46,961 nucleotides of DNA, from assembly GCA_964406135.1 (NCBI GenBank), contig CAYOQO010000009.1:1-46961 (forward strand), read 5' to 3'. A model generated the notes under the pieces. The model made no database searches. It was given only the letters and a program-made list of their open reading frames with translations, and was not told where the DNA came from. Positions 33,026 through 41,853 of this stretch are shown here, in pieces; within the stretch, counting starts at the first letter, position 1; each line of letters starts with the position of its first letter. Made by a program: the position numbers and the translations under genes. The DNA comes from JACPFN01 sp964406135. GTDB taxonomy: Bacteria > Babelota > Babeliae > Babelales > Chromulinivoraceae.

Positions 33026-34366
33026 GTGAATATTTTGAATTTGAATAAAAAAGTGTTTCTGAGTGTTGTAACAATCACGTGCACGCAGATGTATGCTTCA
33101 GCTCCATTGGGTATGTTTGCACCTTATGATATTAATATTCGACTTAAAAAACCTGGTGAAAATAATTGGCAATTTAATGTGCTTGGTGAAAAAAGTTACA
33201 AAGTTCAAGGTTATGCAACCAATTCTTCAGCGTATGCTTTACCTGGGTTAGGCTTGACTGCTAACGAAGATGTGACACTTCAGGTGAATGCACTTCAAAT
33301 TTATGAGCCACTTCAAAATATTGTTTCTATGTATCAAGGATTTGACAGTTCAGGATCTATGGTACAAACAATTACAACTCCATTTACGCAACTTTTAGAT
33401 AGTATTGCTGGTGGACCTGGTGGTGGAGTTAGTAGCTTGGGTGCAGGATTATATCGCCCAACGGGAAATTTATCTTGTGGTCAAATTGCATTTGGGTTGA
33501 CCTATTCTTTTGGGCAAGGATTTTATGTAAGCACGTATCTTCCAGTATGCTTTGCTCAATTATCCAATGTTTGTTGGAATTATGCAGGAAGCAATTTATT
33601 ATTTTCAGAAGAAAAAATTCAAACAGAGCTTATTGATCTATTTTCGCAAGATGCGCAAACTTATTTTGATTTGCATGTAGGAAATTGGAAACAGCAAGGT
33701 TTGGGTGATTTAGCATTTATTGCAGAATGGCAACGAGATTTTCCACAACGAAGACTTGTTTTGCGCAATGTGCAAGCAAACGTGCGCTTAGGAATTACAA
33801 TTCCTACCGCGAAAGCAGCAAATCAGCATTTAATTATGCCAGTTCCTTTTGGTGCAGATGGCGCTGTCAGCATTCCTTTTGGAGGTGGTCTTGGTTTATC
33901 GCTTGGAAATATTGCAGAGCTTGGTTTTAGTGGTCAATTTTGGTATTTTTGCAGCAATGAAAAATTACGTCGGGTCAAAACATTTCCAACACAAACAAGT
34001 TTGTTATTCCCGATTGTGACCAACACGTTTAAAGAATTTGCAATTTTACAAAACTTTAACTTGTATGCTCAACTATTCACGTATTCAAAACGATTGAGTG
34101 CAAAAGTTTTGTATCAACATTGGCGTCGACAAAAAGAAACGCTTCAAACTTTTTCGAATGAATTTAACTTTGAAGTGGTTAACTCTGCACAACCAATTGA
34201 TGAAGTTACACAACATCAAATTGCAATGTTTGGAATTTATAGTCCAAATCGCGGAGATTTTGAGCGCATTATTCCACAGCTTGAAATTTTTTGGAAAGGT
34301 GCTTTTGGTGGAACTCGAGCAGCAATTGCTTCAACTTTTGGCGCGCAGTTTTCATTAATATTTTAA
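33026..34366 (+). CDS. Putative outer-membrane beta-barrel protein
   Basis: 446 residues from a GTG start at 33026, well supported by AAGGA 7 nt upstream. Signal sequence (LNKKVFLSVVTITCTQMYASA), then alternating polar/hydrophobic strands, Gly-rich turns (SIAGGPGGGVSSLGAG), aromatic belts, and a terminal Phe (FGAQFSLIF), which is the usual end signal for barrel insertion by BamA. About 12-16 strands would fit. It pairs with the 920-residue secreted protein. I do not recognise a specific family. Confidence 0.7.
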   Translation: MNILNLNKKVFLSVVTITCTQMYASAPLGMFAPYDINIRLKKPGENNWQFNVLGEKSYKVQGYATNSSAYALPGLGLTANEDVTLQVNALQIYEPLQNIVSMYQGFDSSGSMVQTITTPFTQLLDSIAGGPGGGVSSLGAGLYRPTGNLSCGQIAFGLTYSFGQGFYVSTYLPVCFAQLSNVCWNYAGSNLLFSEEKIQTELIDLFSQDAQTYFDLHVGNWKQQGLGDLAFIAEWQRDFPQRRLVLRNVQANVRLGITIPTAKAANQHLIMPVPFGADGAVSIPFGGGLGLSLGNIAELGFSGQFWYFCSNEKLRRVKTFPTQTSLLFPIVTNTFKEFAILQNFNLYAQLFTYSKRLSAKVLYQHWRRQKETLQTFSNEFNFEVVNSAQPIDEVTQHQIAMFGIYSPNRGDFERIIPQLEIFWKGAFGGTRAAIASTFGAQFSLIF

Positions 34367-34376
34367 AAAAATTATT

Positions 34377-35411
34377 TTATGCTGTCACAATTGATTGACA
34401 CATATCTTTGTAAAGCTGCATGTGTGACATTAAGTGTGATTTTTTAGAGGTCATTAAATCTTCTTGCTCTTCAAGTGCTACAAGTGCTAACGGTTTTGTT
34501 TGTAAGTCATGAAGTACTTGAGCATAAAAGTTTTTTGATAAATTATCATGTGAAAGCTCGACAAAGTAACAAAAACGATGAATAAATGACCAACAAATAT
34601 CATCAAGAGCATCTTGATTGCATAAAACATTTTGATTCAAGCAGCCTTGACATTCATGCGCTAAACGATTGCACGTGTACCATACTTGAATATCATCCTT
34701 TGATGACCAAACTAATTTGTTTGATGCAAGCTCAATAAATCTTAAAATATCTTTTTTTAAATGTTCTACATCGATATGTTGTTGCGTAACGCTCAACGTT
34801 GTTTGCTTTGCAATTTGTTCTGAAAGTTGCGTCATGAAAGCATCTGGATTTTTTTGAAAATAAGAAAAATATTGTGCAAAAATTTTGCTTAATTTTTCTT
34901 TGATCACAATTTGCATTTCATGTAAAAAATTTGCTTCTTTTTTTTCCAGATATGGTTTCATACTGCATGTTAATTTTGGTAAAAATTCTGCAAAACTTTC
35001 AGCTTCAATGTAGGGAGCAGCTTTAATTTTTTGCAAAAACATTTTGATGACGGATCCTGCAAATTGTTCATTTTGCCCAGATTTTATTCCGTACTCTAAA
35101 AATTGAATCATGTGTGAAAAATTATAGGGTAAATAATGAACATATTCCGGATGATTGTACACATATTTAAAAAAATAGCTGATACCCTCTGGTGTAAATT
35201 CTATAGGCTTGCAAAAGAAATTGACTAAATCAATTTCTTGGCGTGTTAATGTTGTTGGAATTTGATCATTTTCTTTATCATCTGGCATTGAAATTTTTGT
35301 TTCAATAATTTCTGGTTTATTTTTGACTTTTGTTGTTGGTTGGGTTACAACAATATTTGAATTCAAAACAAACAGAATGATAAGTATATTCGGTATTAAT
35401 TTACAATTCAT
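34377..35411 (-). CDS. Secreted hypothetical protein
   Basis: 344 residues. GGGGGAAAG lies 7-8 nt before the ATG. A Sec signal (NCKLIPNILIILFVLNSNIVV) is followed by a mostly helical protein with several Cys in the C-terminal half (YTCNRLAHECQGCLNQNVLC in part) that might form disulfides. No known domain. It is convergent with the barrel gene and divergent from gspF, so it is transcribed alone. Confidence 0.68.
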   Translation of the reverse strand: MNCKLIPNILIILFVLNSNIVVTQPTTKVKNKPEIIETKISMPDDKENDQIPTTLTRQEIDLVNFFCKPIEFTPEGISYFFKYVYNHPEYVHYLPYNFSHMIQFLEYGIKSGQNEQFAGSVIKMFLQKIKAAPYIEAESFAEFLPKLTCSMKPYLEKKEANFLHEMQIVIKEKLSKIFAQYFSYFQKNPDAFMTQLSEQIAKQTTLSVTQQHIDVEHLKKDILRFIELASNKLVWSSKDDIQVWYTCNRLAHECQGCLNQNVLCNQDALDDICWSFIHRFCYFVELSHDNLSKNFYAQVLHDLQTKPLALVALEEQEDLMTSKKSHLMSHMQLYKDMCQSIVTA

Positions 35412-35520
35412 AATTTTTTCTTTCCCCCGATATGCTTAATAAATTTGTAATTATTTGTTTTATTCATAATACTTTTAACATAGAATAAAAACAAATATCT
35501 ACAAAAATCACAAGGATTTT

Positions 35521-36735
35521 ATGGCGCTTTATTTTTACAAAGCCTTATCAAGGGATGGAAAAAAAATAAGCGGATCCATGGATGGTTCATCAGCAGAAGT
35601 AATTCGTGCACAACTAACCGCTCAAGGTTTATTTCCTTTTGAAATTAAACTTCAAATTGAAGGATCGTCAGGATCATTTATCAAATCGTTGTTTGAGCAG
35701 CCAGTAACACCGAAAGATTTGATTCTTTTTACCAAGCAGTTTGCAGTTTTGCTCAAATCAGGTGTGCCATTATATCAATCGCTTGAACTTTTATCAGAAC
35801 AGTTTGAAGGTAAGCTTCGTTCAATTATTATCAGTTTGAAAGATGGCATCAAAGAAGGTAAATCTTTAGCTGATGGCCTTGCAACATATCCAAAAACATT
35901 TAGCAAAATTTATATTCAGCTTGTTCGTGCTGGTGAAGCAACTGGAAAACTTGAAACAATTTTAGAACGATTAACACAATATTTAGAACGCCAAGAAGAA
36001 ATTTCAAAAAAAGTCAGTGGCGCTTTGTTTTACCCGATGGTTCAGATAGGTGTTATTGTTTTAGTGGTTATTTTGATTATGGTTGCCGTGATTCCAAATT
36101 TGCAAAGTATGTTGAAATCAACGGGCAAAGAGTTGCCATTTGCAACGCAACTTTTAATTACTGGTTCATATTTGATTACAAATTATTATCTTGCGATTGT
36201 TTTAACTCTTTTGGGCATTGTTGTAACTTTTGAATATTGGCGTTCAACACCCTCTGGAAAACGAACGATTGATCAATTGAAATTAAAATTACCGATGATT
36301 AAATTTTTCTCACGTACGAGTGCAATTGTGCAATTTTGCAATACTTTGGGCATGCTTTTAGAAAGTGGTGTTAATTTATCACAAGCTTTGGATATTGTGT
36401 GTGATATTATTGATAATAGCATTTTGGTTCAAACTTTAACAGAAGCTAAAGACAAAATTATCAAGCAAGGTAAAATTACTCCTTTTTTAAAAGAGACTGG
36501 TTTGTTTCCACCCATGGCGATTTATTTAATTAATACGGGAGAACAAAGTGGTAAACTTGATTTTATGTTGCTGACTGTTGCGCGAAATTATGAAGTGGAA
36601 CTTACTGATTTAACGAATAAATTAACTGAAAATATGCCAACTATTATGACCATGATCATGGCAATTGTTGTTGGATTTATTATGTTTGCAGTTATGGGAC
36701 CAATTCTTGAAATGTATGATATGTCTGGAGTTTAA
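35521..36735 (+). CDS. gspF: Type II secretion / type IV pilus inner-membrane platform (GspF/PilC)
   Basis: 404 residues with the two GspF domains (about 65-190 and 268-390), three transmembrane helices (about 167-191, 214-238, 375-396) and family motifs FTKQFAVLLKSGVPL, VRAGEATGKLE and its repeat NTGEQSGKLD. It is the inner-membrane platform that couples the GspE ATPase to pseudopilus growth. AAGGA precedes the ATG. It opens an eight-gene, same-strand operon that runs to about 42.9 kb. Confidence 0.95.
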   Translation: MALYFYKALSRDGKKISGSMDGSSAEVIRAQLTAQGLFPFEIKLQIEGSSGSFIKSLFEQPVTPKDLILFTKQFAVLLKSGVPLYQSLELLSEQFEGKLRSIIISLKDGIKEGKSLADGLATYPKTFSKIYIQLVRAGEATGKLETILERLTQYLERQEEISKKVSGALFYPMVQIGVIVLVVILIMVAVIPNLQSMLKSTGKELPFATQLLITGSYLITNYYLAIVLTLLGIVVTFEYWRSTPSGKRTIDQLKLKLPMIKFFSRTSAIVQFCNTLGMLLESGVNLSQALDIVCDIIDNSILVQTLTEAKDKIIKQGKITPFLKETGLFPPMAIYLINTGEQSGKLDFMLLTVARNYEVELTDLTNKLTENMPTIMTMIMAIVVGFIMFAVMGPILEMYDMSGV

Positions 36736-36766
36736 AAAAATTATTAGATTGAAAGGACTTAAATTT

Positions 36767-37186
36767 ATGATTCAAAAAAATAAAACGTTACAACCTGGTA
36801 TGAGCTTTATCGAAATTATTATTGTTATTTCAATCATGGCACTTTTTGCAGCACTTGCAGGACCAAAATTAATGAGTGTGCTTGGTCGTGGTAAAAAAAC
36901 AGTTACAACAAATAATTTAAAAGTTGTTGCATCAGCAATTCAACAATACAAAATTGATACGAATCAATATCCGCAAAAACTTGAAGATCTTGTAAAAAAA
37001 CCAGAAGGTATTTCAGGATGGCAAGATGCGTATGTTGGAACTGATGCAAATCCTGAAGTTCCAAAAGATGGATGGGGTCAAGATTTTGAATATAAATTAA
37101 ATGCGCCGCGTGCAACACCACCATATGAATTGTATTCAAAAGGTGATCCTGATAAAGCTGAAGAAGAACGAATTTACGCAAAATAA
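36767..37186 (+). CDS. gspG: Major pseudopilin (GspG-like)
   Basis: 139 residues from ATG 36767 (AAAGGA just upstream); the frame runs back into gspF but that part is a shadow. A short leader (MIQKNKTLQPG) is cut before MSFIE, with Glu at +5, followed by the hydrophobic N-terminal helix. The C-terminal region PKDGWGQDFEYKL...YELYSKGDPD matches the GspG core that ends near the calcium site. It is the main subunit of the periplasmic pseudopilus. A prepilin peptidase is required and is not in this window. Confidence 0.93.
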   Translation: MIQKNKTLQPGMSFIEIIIVISIMALFAALAGPKLMSVLGRGKKTVTTNNLKVVASAIQQYKIDTNQYPQKLEDLVKKPEGISGWQDAYVGTDANPEVPKDGWGQDFEYKLNAPRATPPYELYSKGDPDKAEEERIYAK

Positions 37187-37195
37187 TTGTATTTC

Positions 37196-37759
37196 ATGAA
37201 CTTTGCACAATATAAAAAAAATATGGTAGGGATCTCGTTTATCGAGATCCTTATTGTTTTACTTTTATTGTCATTGTTCATGTCCTTTGCAATTCCTAAA
37301 TTTTTATCATCACAGCAAGGGCGAGCAAAAAAACTATTTTTTTCTGAATTTTCTGTTTTAGTTTCTGATACGATGTATCAAGCGGTAATTTCAAAAAAAA
37401 TTCATCAAATTTTTTGGGACTTGGATCATCAGGAAATCAGTGTCAAAATTTTTGATGAAGGGTCAAGTGAACAAAGCAGGCATCAAAAATTTAAACCTAT
37501 TTCAGCAGGAATATTTCACAGTAAAATAAAATATCCTGACAGTTTTTCTATTCGCAATTTTTTTATTCAAGGCAAAGATGAAATGGAAGCAGGAGTTACC
37601 AAGCATAATATTTGGACTTATATCATGCCTGATGGCACCAGTCAGCAAGTTTTGATCAATATTCAAGATGAAGCTGAAGATAAAAATAATCAGTTTTCAA
37701 TTCAAATTGATCCATTTTATAGTCAAGTGAGTTTAAAAAATGCATTTGAAAAACCTTAA
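37196..37759 (+). CDS. Minor pseudopilin (GspH-type position)
   Basis: Starts at ATG 37196 (TTG 37187 also open), 9 bases after gspG. Leader MNFAQYKKNMVG, then ISFIEILIVLLLLSLF with Glu +5, and a globular part of about 160 residues with no recognised fold. Place in the order F-G-H-I-J-K suggests GspH, but sequence alone only proves a type IV pilin-like N-terminus. Confidence 0.82.
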   Translation: MNFAQYKKNMVGISFIEILIVLLLLSLFMSFAIPKFLSSQQGRAKKLFFSEFSVLVSDTMYQAVISKKIHQIFWDLDHQEISVKIFDEGSSEQSRHQKFKPISAGIFHSKIKYPDSFSIRNFFIQGKDEMEAGVTKHNIWTYIMPDGTSQQVLINIQDEAEDKNNQFSIQIDPFYSQVSLKNAFEKP

Positions 37760-38252
37760 AACATTTTTTAATAACTGGATCCCCGGGTCAAGCCCGAAGA
37801 TGACGAGAGCTGCTGGTTTTTCATTCATCGAAATTATGGTAGCGCTTACGTTGCTTGCAATCTTTGGTACATCACTTTTTTTAACTCAAACAAATTTGTT
37901 ACAAAAACTTTTAAAAACTCATACTTCCGTGATTAATTTGTTTGAAACAGATCAACAACTTTTACAATTTCAACAACAAGTTCAGCAAGCATTACAACAA
38001 AAAAAATCTCCAGAGTCTGTAAAATTGCATCATGAAAACAAACAACTATTGCTGACAACAGATATTCAAGTAAAACGCTTTTCGAGCGGTTCAAAATTTT
38101 TTAAAGATTTCGAAAAAACAGTCGGACTTGTACAGGCAACTACGCAACAAGATCATACATCAGAACAATGGTGGAGTTTTATCTACCTTGTTGCGCCCAA
38201 AGAAGATGAAAAAAAAGATAAAGAAGCAAAATCTGCAAAGGTTGCATCATGA
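37740..38252 (+). CDS. Minor pseudopilin (GspI-type position), leader encoded by a repeat
   Basis: From ATG 37740 the leader is 26 residues, ending RAAG before FSFIEIMVALTLLAIFG (Glu +5). Residues 13-22 of the leader are encoded by palindromic element P4. A second in-frame ATG at 37800 lies in the element itself (its GATGAC end) and would give a usual six-residue leader, MTRAAG. Neither has a strong ribosome site (GAAG precedes 37800); the longer form overlaps the previous gene by 20 bases. The mature part is a short helical protein rich in Gln. The stop overlaps the next gene by 4 bases. Confidence 0.8.
   Translation: MHLKNLKTFFNNWIPGSSPKMTRAAGFSFIEIMVALTLLAIFGTSLFLTQTNLLQKLLKTHTSVINLFETDQQLLQFQQQVQQALQQKKSPESVKLHHENKQLLLTTDIQVKRFSSGSKFFKDFEKTVGLVQATTQQDHTSEQWWSFIYLVAPKEDEKKDKEAKSAKVAS
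37775..37806 (+). repeat. Palindromic element P4 at pseudopilin 5' end
   Basis: CTGGATCCCCGGGTCAAGCCCG then AAGATGACGA. CGGG (37784-37787) pairs with CCCG (37793-37796), with AT/AT beyond two mismatches. It is sense to the gene and reads WIPGSSPKMT in the leader, which is removed on maturation. Confidence 0.75.
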
Positions 38253-39193
38253 AAATGCAGCAATCAGGATTTTCAGTACTTGAAGTGATCATCAGCATTA
38301 TGATTTCTGCTCTGCTGATGACTGCATCACTCACCATTTACAATCAAATTAGTAAGGGCGCTTTATTGGTTCAACGCATTACGCAAAATGATACACAAAT
38401 CATGATTGTACACAATCGGTTGATTACAGATTTGCAAGGATTGATACCGTTGTGGTTTACGAAAGAACATTATGAAAAATTAAAAAAAACAGAAGAAGGC
38501 AAAGATGATCAAAAAATTTCATCATCCAGCAGCGATGGATCTTTAAAGCAAAATAATTTTTTGTATGCTCAAAGCAATAATGATCAATTTGATTTTTTAA
38601 CCTTTGTGAGTACAAATGCATTGCAAGTTTATGGTGATCAACTTGCTCGAACTGTTCGTATTGTCTATATGCTCAAACCTGATGGTGACACTTTCAAACT
38701 CATGCGCAAAGAAGAGTCTGAAATATCTGGTGATTTTAGTTTGGAAAAATTAAAATCTGGAAAATTTGATCAAATTGCTCATAAAATTACCAAATGTATT
38801 ATTGAATATGGGTTTATTGAAACTGACTCAAAAAAAGCCGGTGAAAACAAAGATCTTGAAAAGCCACATGAATTTAAGTTTGTTTCAAAATGGGGTGGCG
38901 CTACTCAAAGTAATACGCAAGAAGAAAAAACACCAACATTGCCTGATGTTTTAAAATTAAAAATTTCAATGCAAACAAATCGAAGTCAAGATGATGTAGT
39001 TTATGAACTTTTTTGCACAATTCCGACAAGTCACGCTCCATCAATAAAATCTTTTGCTCAAAAACGAAAAGAAAAACAAAAAGAGTCTGCGCCAGAGCAG
39101 CCTCAAGCAAAAGGTCAAAGCCCAACAACTCATAATGCAATATCAGCGTCTGCACAGCAACCTGTGGCTGCTGTAGCACAAGGAGCATCATGA
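38249..39193 (+). CDS. Minor pseudopilin (GspJ-like)
   Basis: 314 residues, leader MKMQQSG then FSVLEVIISIMISALLMTA (Glu +5). The body has the GspJ-like order: N-terminal helix, a long charged loop (KTEEGKDDQKISSSSSDGSL in part), and a beta-rich part with VRIVYMLKPDGDTFKLMRKE. The C-terminal tail is Ala/Gln/Pro-rich and likely disordered. Starts on an ATGA overlap with the upstream pseudopilin and ends on a 4-base overlap with the GspK-like gene. Confidence 0.82.
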   Translation: MKMQQSGFSVLEVIISIMISALLMTASLTIYNQISKGALLVQRITQNDTQIMIVHNRLITDLQGLIPLWFTKEHYEKLKKTEEGKDDQKISSSSSDGSLKQNNFLYAQSNNDQFDFLTFVSTNALQVYGDQLARTVRIVYMLKPDGDTFKLMRKEESEISGDFSLEKLKSGKFDQIAHKITKCIIEYGFIETDSKKAGENKDLEKPHEFKFVSKWGGATQSNTQEEKTPTLPDVLKLKISMQTNRSQDDVVYELFCTIPTSHAPSIKSFAQKRKEKQKESAPEQPQAKGQSPTTHNAISASAQQPVAAVAQGAS

Positions 39194-40269
39194 AACATTT
39201 GAAACGTGGCTATATTTTATTTTTAATGTTTACCATTCTTTCAACATGTTCTGTTTTAATTTCTTTATATTTTTCTCAAGTTGTTGTGTATAAAAAATTG
39301 ATGCAAGTGCTGATTACCAAAGAACAAGCTAATCGATTAGCTTTAAGTTCAATTAGTTTAGTTCAAGCACTGATGACGCCAAAAGATGAAAAAGAAGAAG
39401 AAAAACAAGCAACGATTCCTGCGCCGCAAGCAAAAGAAGCAAAATTGTCTGATGATCAAAAAATTTTGTTGAGCTTGTATGATTGTTGGAACAAAAATCA
39501 TACCTATCAATTGGGCAGTAAAGATGATGGGCTCGATGCAAAAATTTCGGTGAGTGTACAATCTGAGCAGGGAAAATTAAATTTAAATAGTTTGTATGAC
39601 TTTGAAAAAAAGAAATTTTTGTTTGAAGGAACTCCTCAAGATTGTAAAAAATTATGTACGTGGCTGTTTGAAAAAATTGCAACTATCAGTAAAAAACCAA
39701 CATTATTTCCAGCATTTGAAAAATATTTGGCAAAAAGAGATTTTGATATCAATGATGTTACAGAACTTTTAAGTATCAAAGAGTTTGCAGATGTTTTTGG
39801 GTCAGATTTGTTTATAACTTTTGAAGAAGAACAATCTGAAAATCACGCTTACCAATCATCAAAAAGCGGAATATCCAAAATATTTTTAACTGATCTTTTT
39901 ACGGTATCGACAGAACAAGAAACTATTAATCCTTGGTTATTTTCACCCTCATGGTGTAAAATTTTAGATTTAAAGCCAAAACAAAATTTAAATGATGAAG
40001 AAAAAAAGAAAATTTTTTCTCAAGTTTCAAAAACTGCCAACTGGGACTCAGATTGGAATAAAAGTTTGAAAGATTTTTATCAAAAAGAATACAAAGATTT
40101 ACCTCAAGAAATAAAATCAATATTGACGACAGAATTTGAAGCTAATATATTCTCCTTGTTACTCAAGGCAAACATTAAAGAGACAAATTCAACAATCTTT
40201 ACTATAGTAAAGACTAGAGCCAAAGATCATTTGATTCGTTTTGATATTTTAAAAACTTATCAAATATAA
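39190..40269 (+). CDS. Minor pseudopilin (GspK-like)
   Basis: 359 residues. Leader MKHLKRG then YILFLMFTILSTCSVL, with no Glu at +5; loss of that Glu marks GspK, the tip subunit. The phrase SEQGKLNLNSLYD matches the GspK core (usually D(E)xGK(I)NLN), followed by a helical domain with NDVTELLSIKEF. A Lys/Glu/Pro/Ala-rich linker (KDEKEEEKQATIPAPQAKEA) separates the stem helix from the head. Its presence favours a type II secretion-like pseudopilus over a plain type IV pilus. Confidence 0.82.
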   Translation: MKHLKRGYILFLMFTILSTCSVLISLYFSQVVVYKKLMQVLITKEQANRLALSSISLVQALMTPKDEKEEEKQATIPAPQAKEAKLSDDQKILLSLYDCWNKNHTYQLGSKDDGLDAKISVSVQSEQGKLNLNSLYDFEKKKFLFEGTPQDCKKLCTWLFEKIATISKKPTLFPAFEKYLAKRDFDINDVTELLSIKEFADVFGSDLFITFEEEQSENHAYQSSKSGISKIFLTDLFTVSTEQETINPWLFSPSWCKILDLKPKQNLNDEEKKKIFSQVSKTANWDSDWNKSLKDFYQKEYKDLPQEIKSILTTEFEANIFSLLLKANIKETNSTIFTIVKTRAKDHLIRFDILKTYQI

Positions 40270-40281
40270 ACGGAGAAGAAT

Positions 40282-41832
40282 TTGCAAATTAGAACAGAAA
40301 CCAAAGTCGGAATCTTTGTGATCCTTGCTGTCAGTGTGTTTATGTTTATGACTCTTGGAATTGGAGCGCTTCGCCTCAGTTCTTCAGGGTATTCTCCGTA
40401 CACGGTAACTTTTGATGACGTTTCCGGTCTTTCAAAAAAAGCTGAAGTCAAAATTGCAGGTGTTAAAGTTGGTTGGGTTGAAAGCATTGCACTTACCGAT
40501 ACTGGTAAAGCTCAAGCAAACATTTTAGTCAGCAAAAAATATGCACTTTATGATAATGCTTATGCTATTGTACGCCAAGAAGGCTTAATTGGTACAAAAT
40601 ATCTTGAATTGATTCCTGGTGATCCAATGTTGCCGCAGCTTCCATCAGGACAACAATTGGCCCGTCCTGGTCGTGAAGCTGTTTCTGTTGATGAACTTTT
40701 ATTCAAATTTAAAAATATTGCAAATCACGTTGAACAAGTAACTGACAGTATTAAAGAAGCTTTTACTGGCCAAGAAAAAGCAGATCAGCTTAAATCTATG
40801 GTTGAAAATCTTTCAAATGCATCTGCAAAAATTGAACGTCTTGCATCATCACTTGATCATACATTTGTGGATAAAGAAGATACTTTAAAGCAAATTGTAG
40901 ACAATATTGCAAGCTTTACGCAAACACTCAGAGACGATTTACCAACACTCAAAGATACGGTTACAACGTCTGCTGATTCTTTAACTAAAGCTGCAGAAGA
41001 AGCGCGCGAAGGATTTAACAGTATCACATCAGTTACTCAAAAACTGGATGAAGGTCGTGGGCTTTTAGGAAAACTTATCAATGAAGATGATATGTATCGT
41101 GATATTAAAACTGCAGTTTCAGGACTTAAAAATTATTTAACAAAGTTTGATTCATTCGGAATCATTTTTGATGCACACTCTGAAAATATGCAACGTCCTG
41201 TGGATCAATATAAATTTACTGAAAGCAAAGGTTATTTAAACGTTCGTATTCATACGAGCAACAATTTTTTTTACATGGGTCAAGTCGCAACTTCTGAAAA
41301 AGGATTTGTGAGCAGAAAATGGAAATATATGACCTATTGCGATTCAAGATCAAATCAATATGAAACAATTCCATTTGATGAAATTTCAACAAATCCTGCA
41401 GATTCTGTTGCTGCATTAAATAGACGACTCAGCGCACCACTCACCATTGAACAAGAACGTGTTCAATATGCTTACGGCCTTCAAGTTGGTAAAATATTTA
41501 ACAATTTGGCACTTCGTGTTGGTATGTTTGAAGGTGTATTTGGCGCTGGTGCGGATTATTTCATTCCGCTTAAAAAAGATAATTTATCTTGGATCACATC
41601 GCTTGAGATGTTTGATATGCATGGTTTGCAACGTTTAGATATTAACACCAAACGTCGACCGCATTTAAAATGGCTTAATCGAGTATTTCTCTTCAACAAC
41701 ATTTATATGACTTTTGGTTATGATGACTTTGTCAGTGAAAATGCAACAGCATTTTATGGATTTGGTTTACGATTTGCTGATGATGACATTAAATATCTTC
41801 TTTCAAAAATAAGTTTTAATTTGACTTCATAA
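40282..41832 (+). CDS. MCE-domain (MlaD-like) protein with barrel-like C-terminus
   Basis: 516 residues from a TTG start at 40282 with GGAG 6 nt upstream; no earlier ATG is open. One N-terminal transmembrane helix (about 9-31), one MCE domain (about 36-115: TVTFDDVSGLSKKAEVKIAG in part, GTKYLELIPG), a long helical stretch (about 130-270), the GRGLLGKLINEDD motif, then a beta-rich C-terminal part of about 200 residues with aromatic strands resembling an outer-membrane barrel. MCE proteins carry lipids between membranes. Here there is no MlaE or MlaF; the gene follows GspK by 12 bases. Confidence 0.85.
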   Translation: MQIRTETKVGIFVILAVSVFMFMTLGIGALRLSSSGYSPYTVTFDDVSGLSKKAEVKIAGVKVGWVESIALTDTGKAQANILVSKKYALYDNAYAIVRQEGLIGTKYLELIPGDPMLPQLPSGQQLARPGREAVSVDELLFKFKNIANHVEQVTDSIKEAFTGQEKADQLKSMVENLSNASAKIERLASSLDHTFVDKEDTLKQIVDNIASFTQTLRDDLPTLKDTVTTSADSLTKAAEEAREGFNSITSVTQKLDEGRGLLGKLINEDDMYRDIKTAVSGLKNYLTKFDSFGIIFDAHSENMQRPVDQYKFTESKGYLNVRIHTSNNFFYMGQVATSEKGFVSRKWKYMTYCDSRSNQYETIPFDEISTNPADSVAALNRRLSAPLTIEQERVQYAYGLQVGKIFNNLALRVGMFEGVFGAGADYFIPLKKDNLSWITSLEMFDMHGLQRLDINTKRRPHLKWLNRVFLFNNIYMTFGYDDFVSENATAFYGFGLRFADDDIKYLLSKISFNLTS

Positions 41833-41853
41833 TATTCAAACTTTAGGGGAATT

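Noticed and set aside
39353..39682. 109-codon antisense frame over the GspK-like gene
   Set aside because: It mirrors the codons of the pseudopilin gene and has no ribosome site or family signature.
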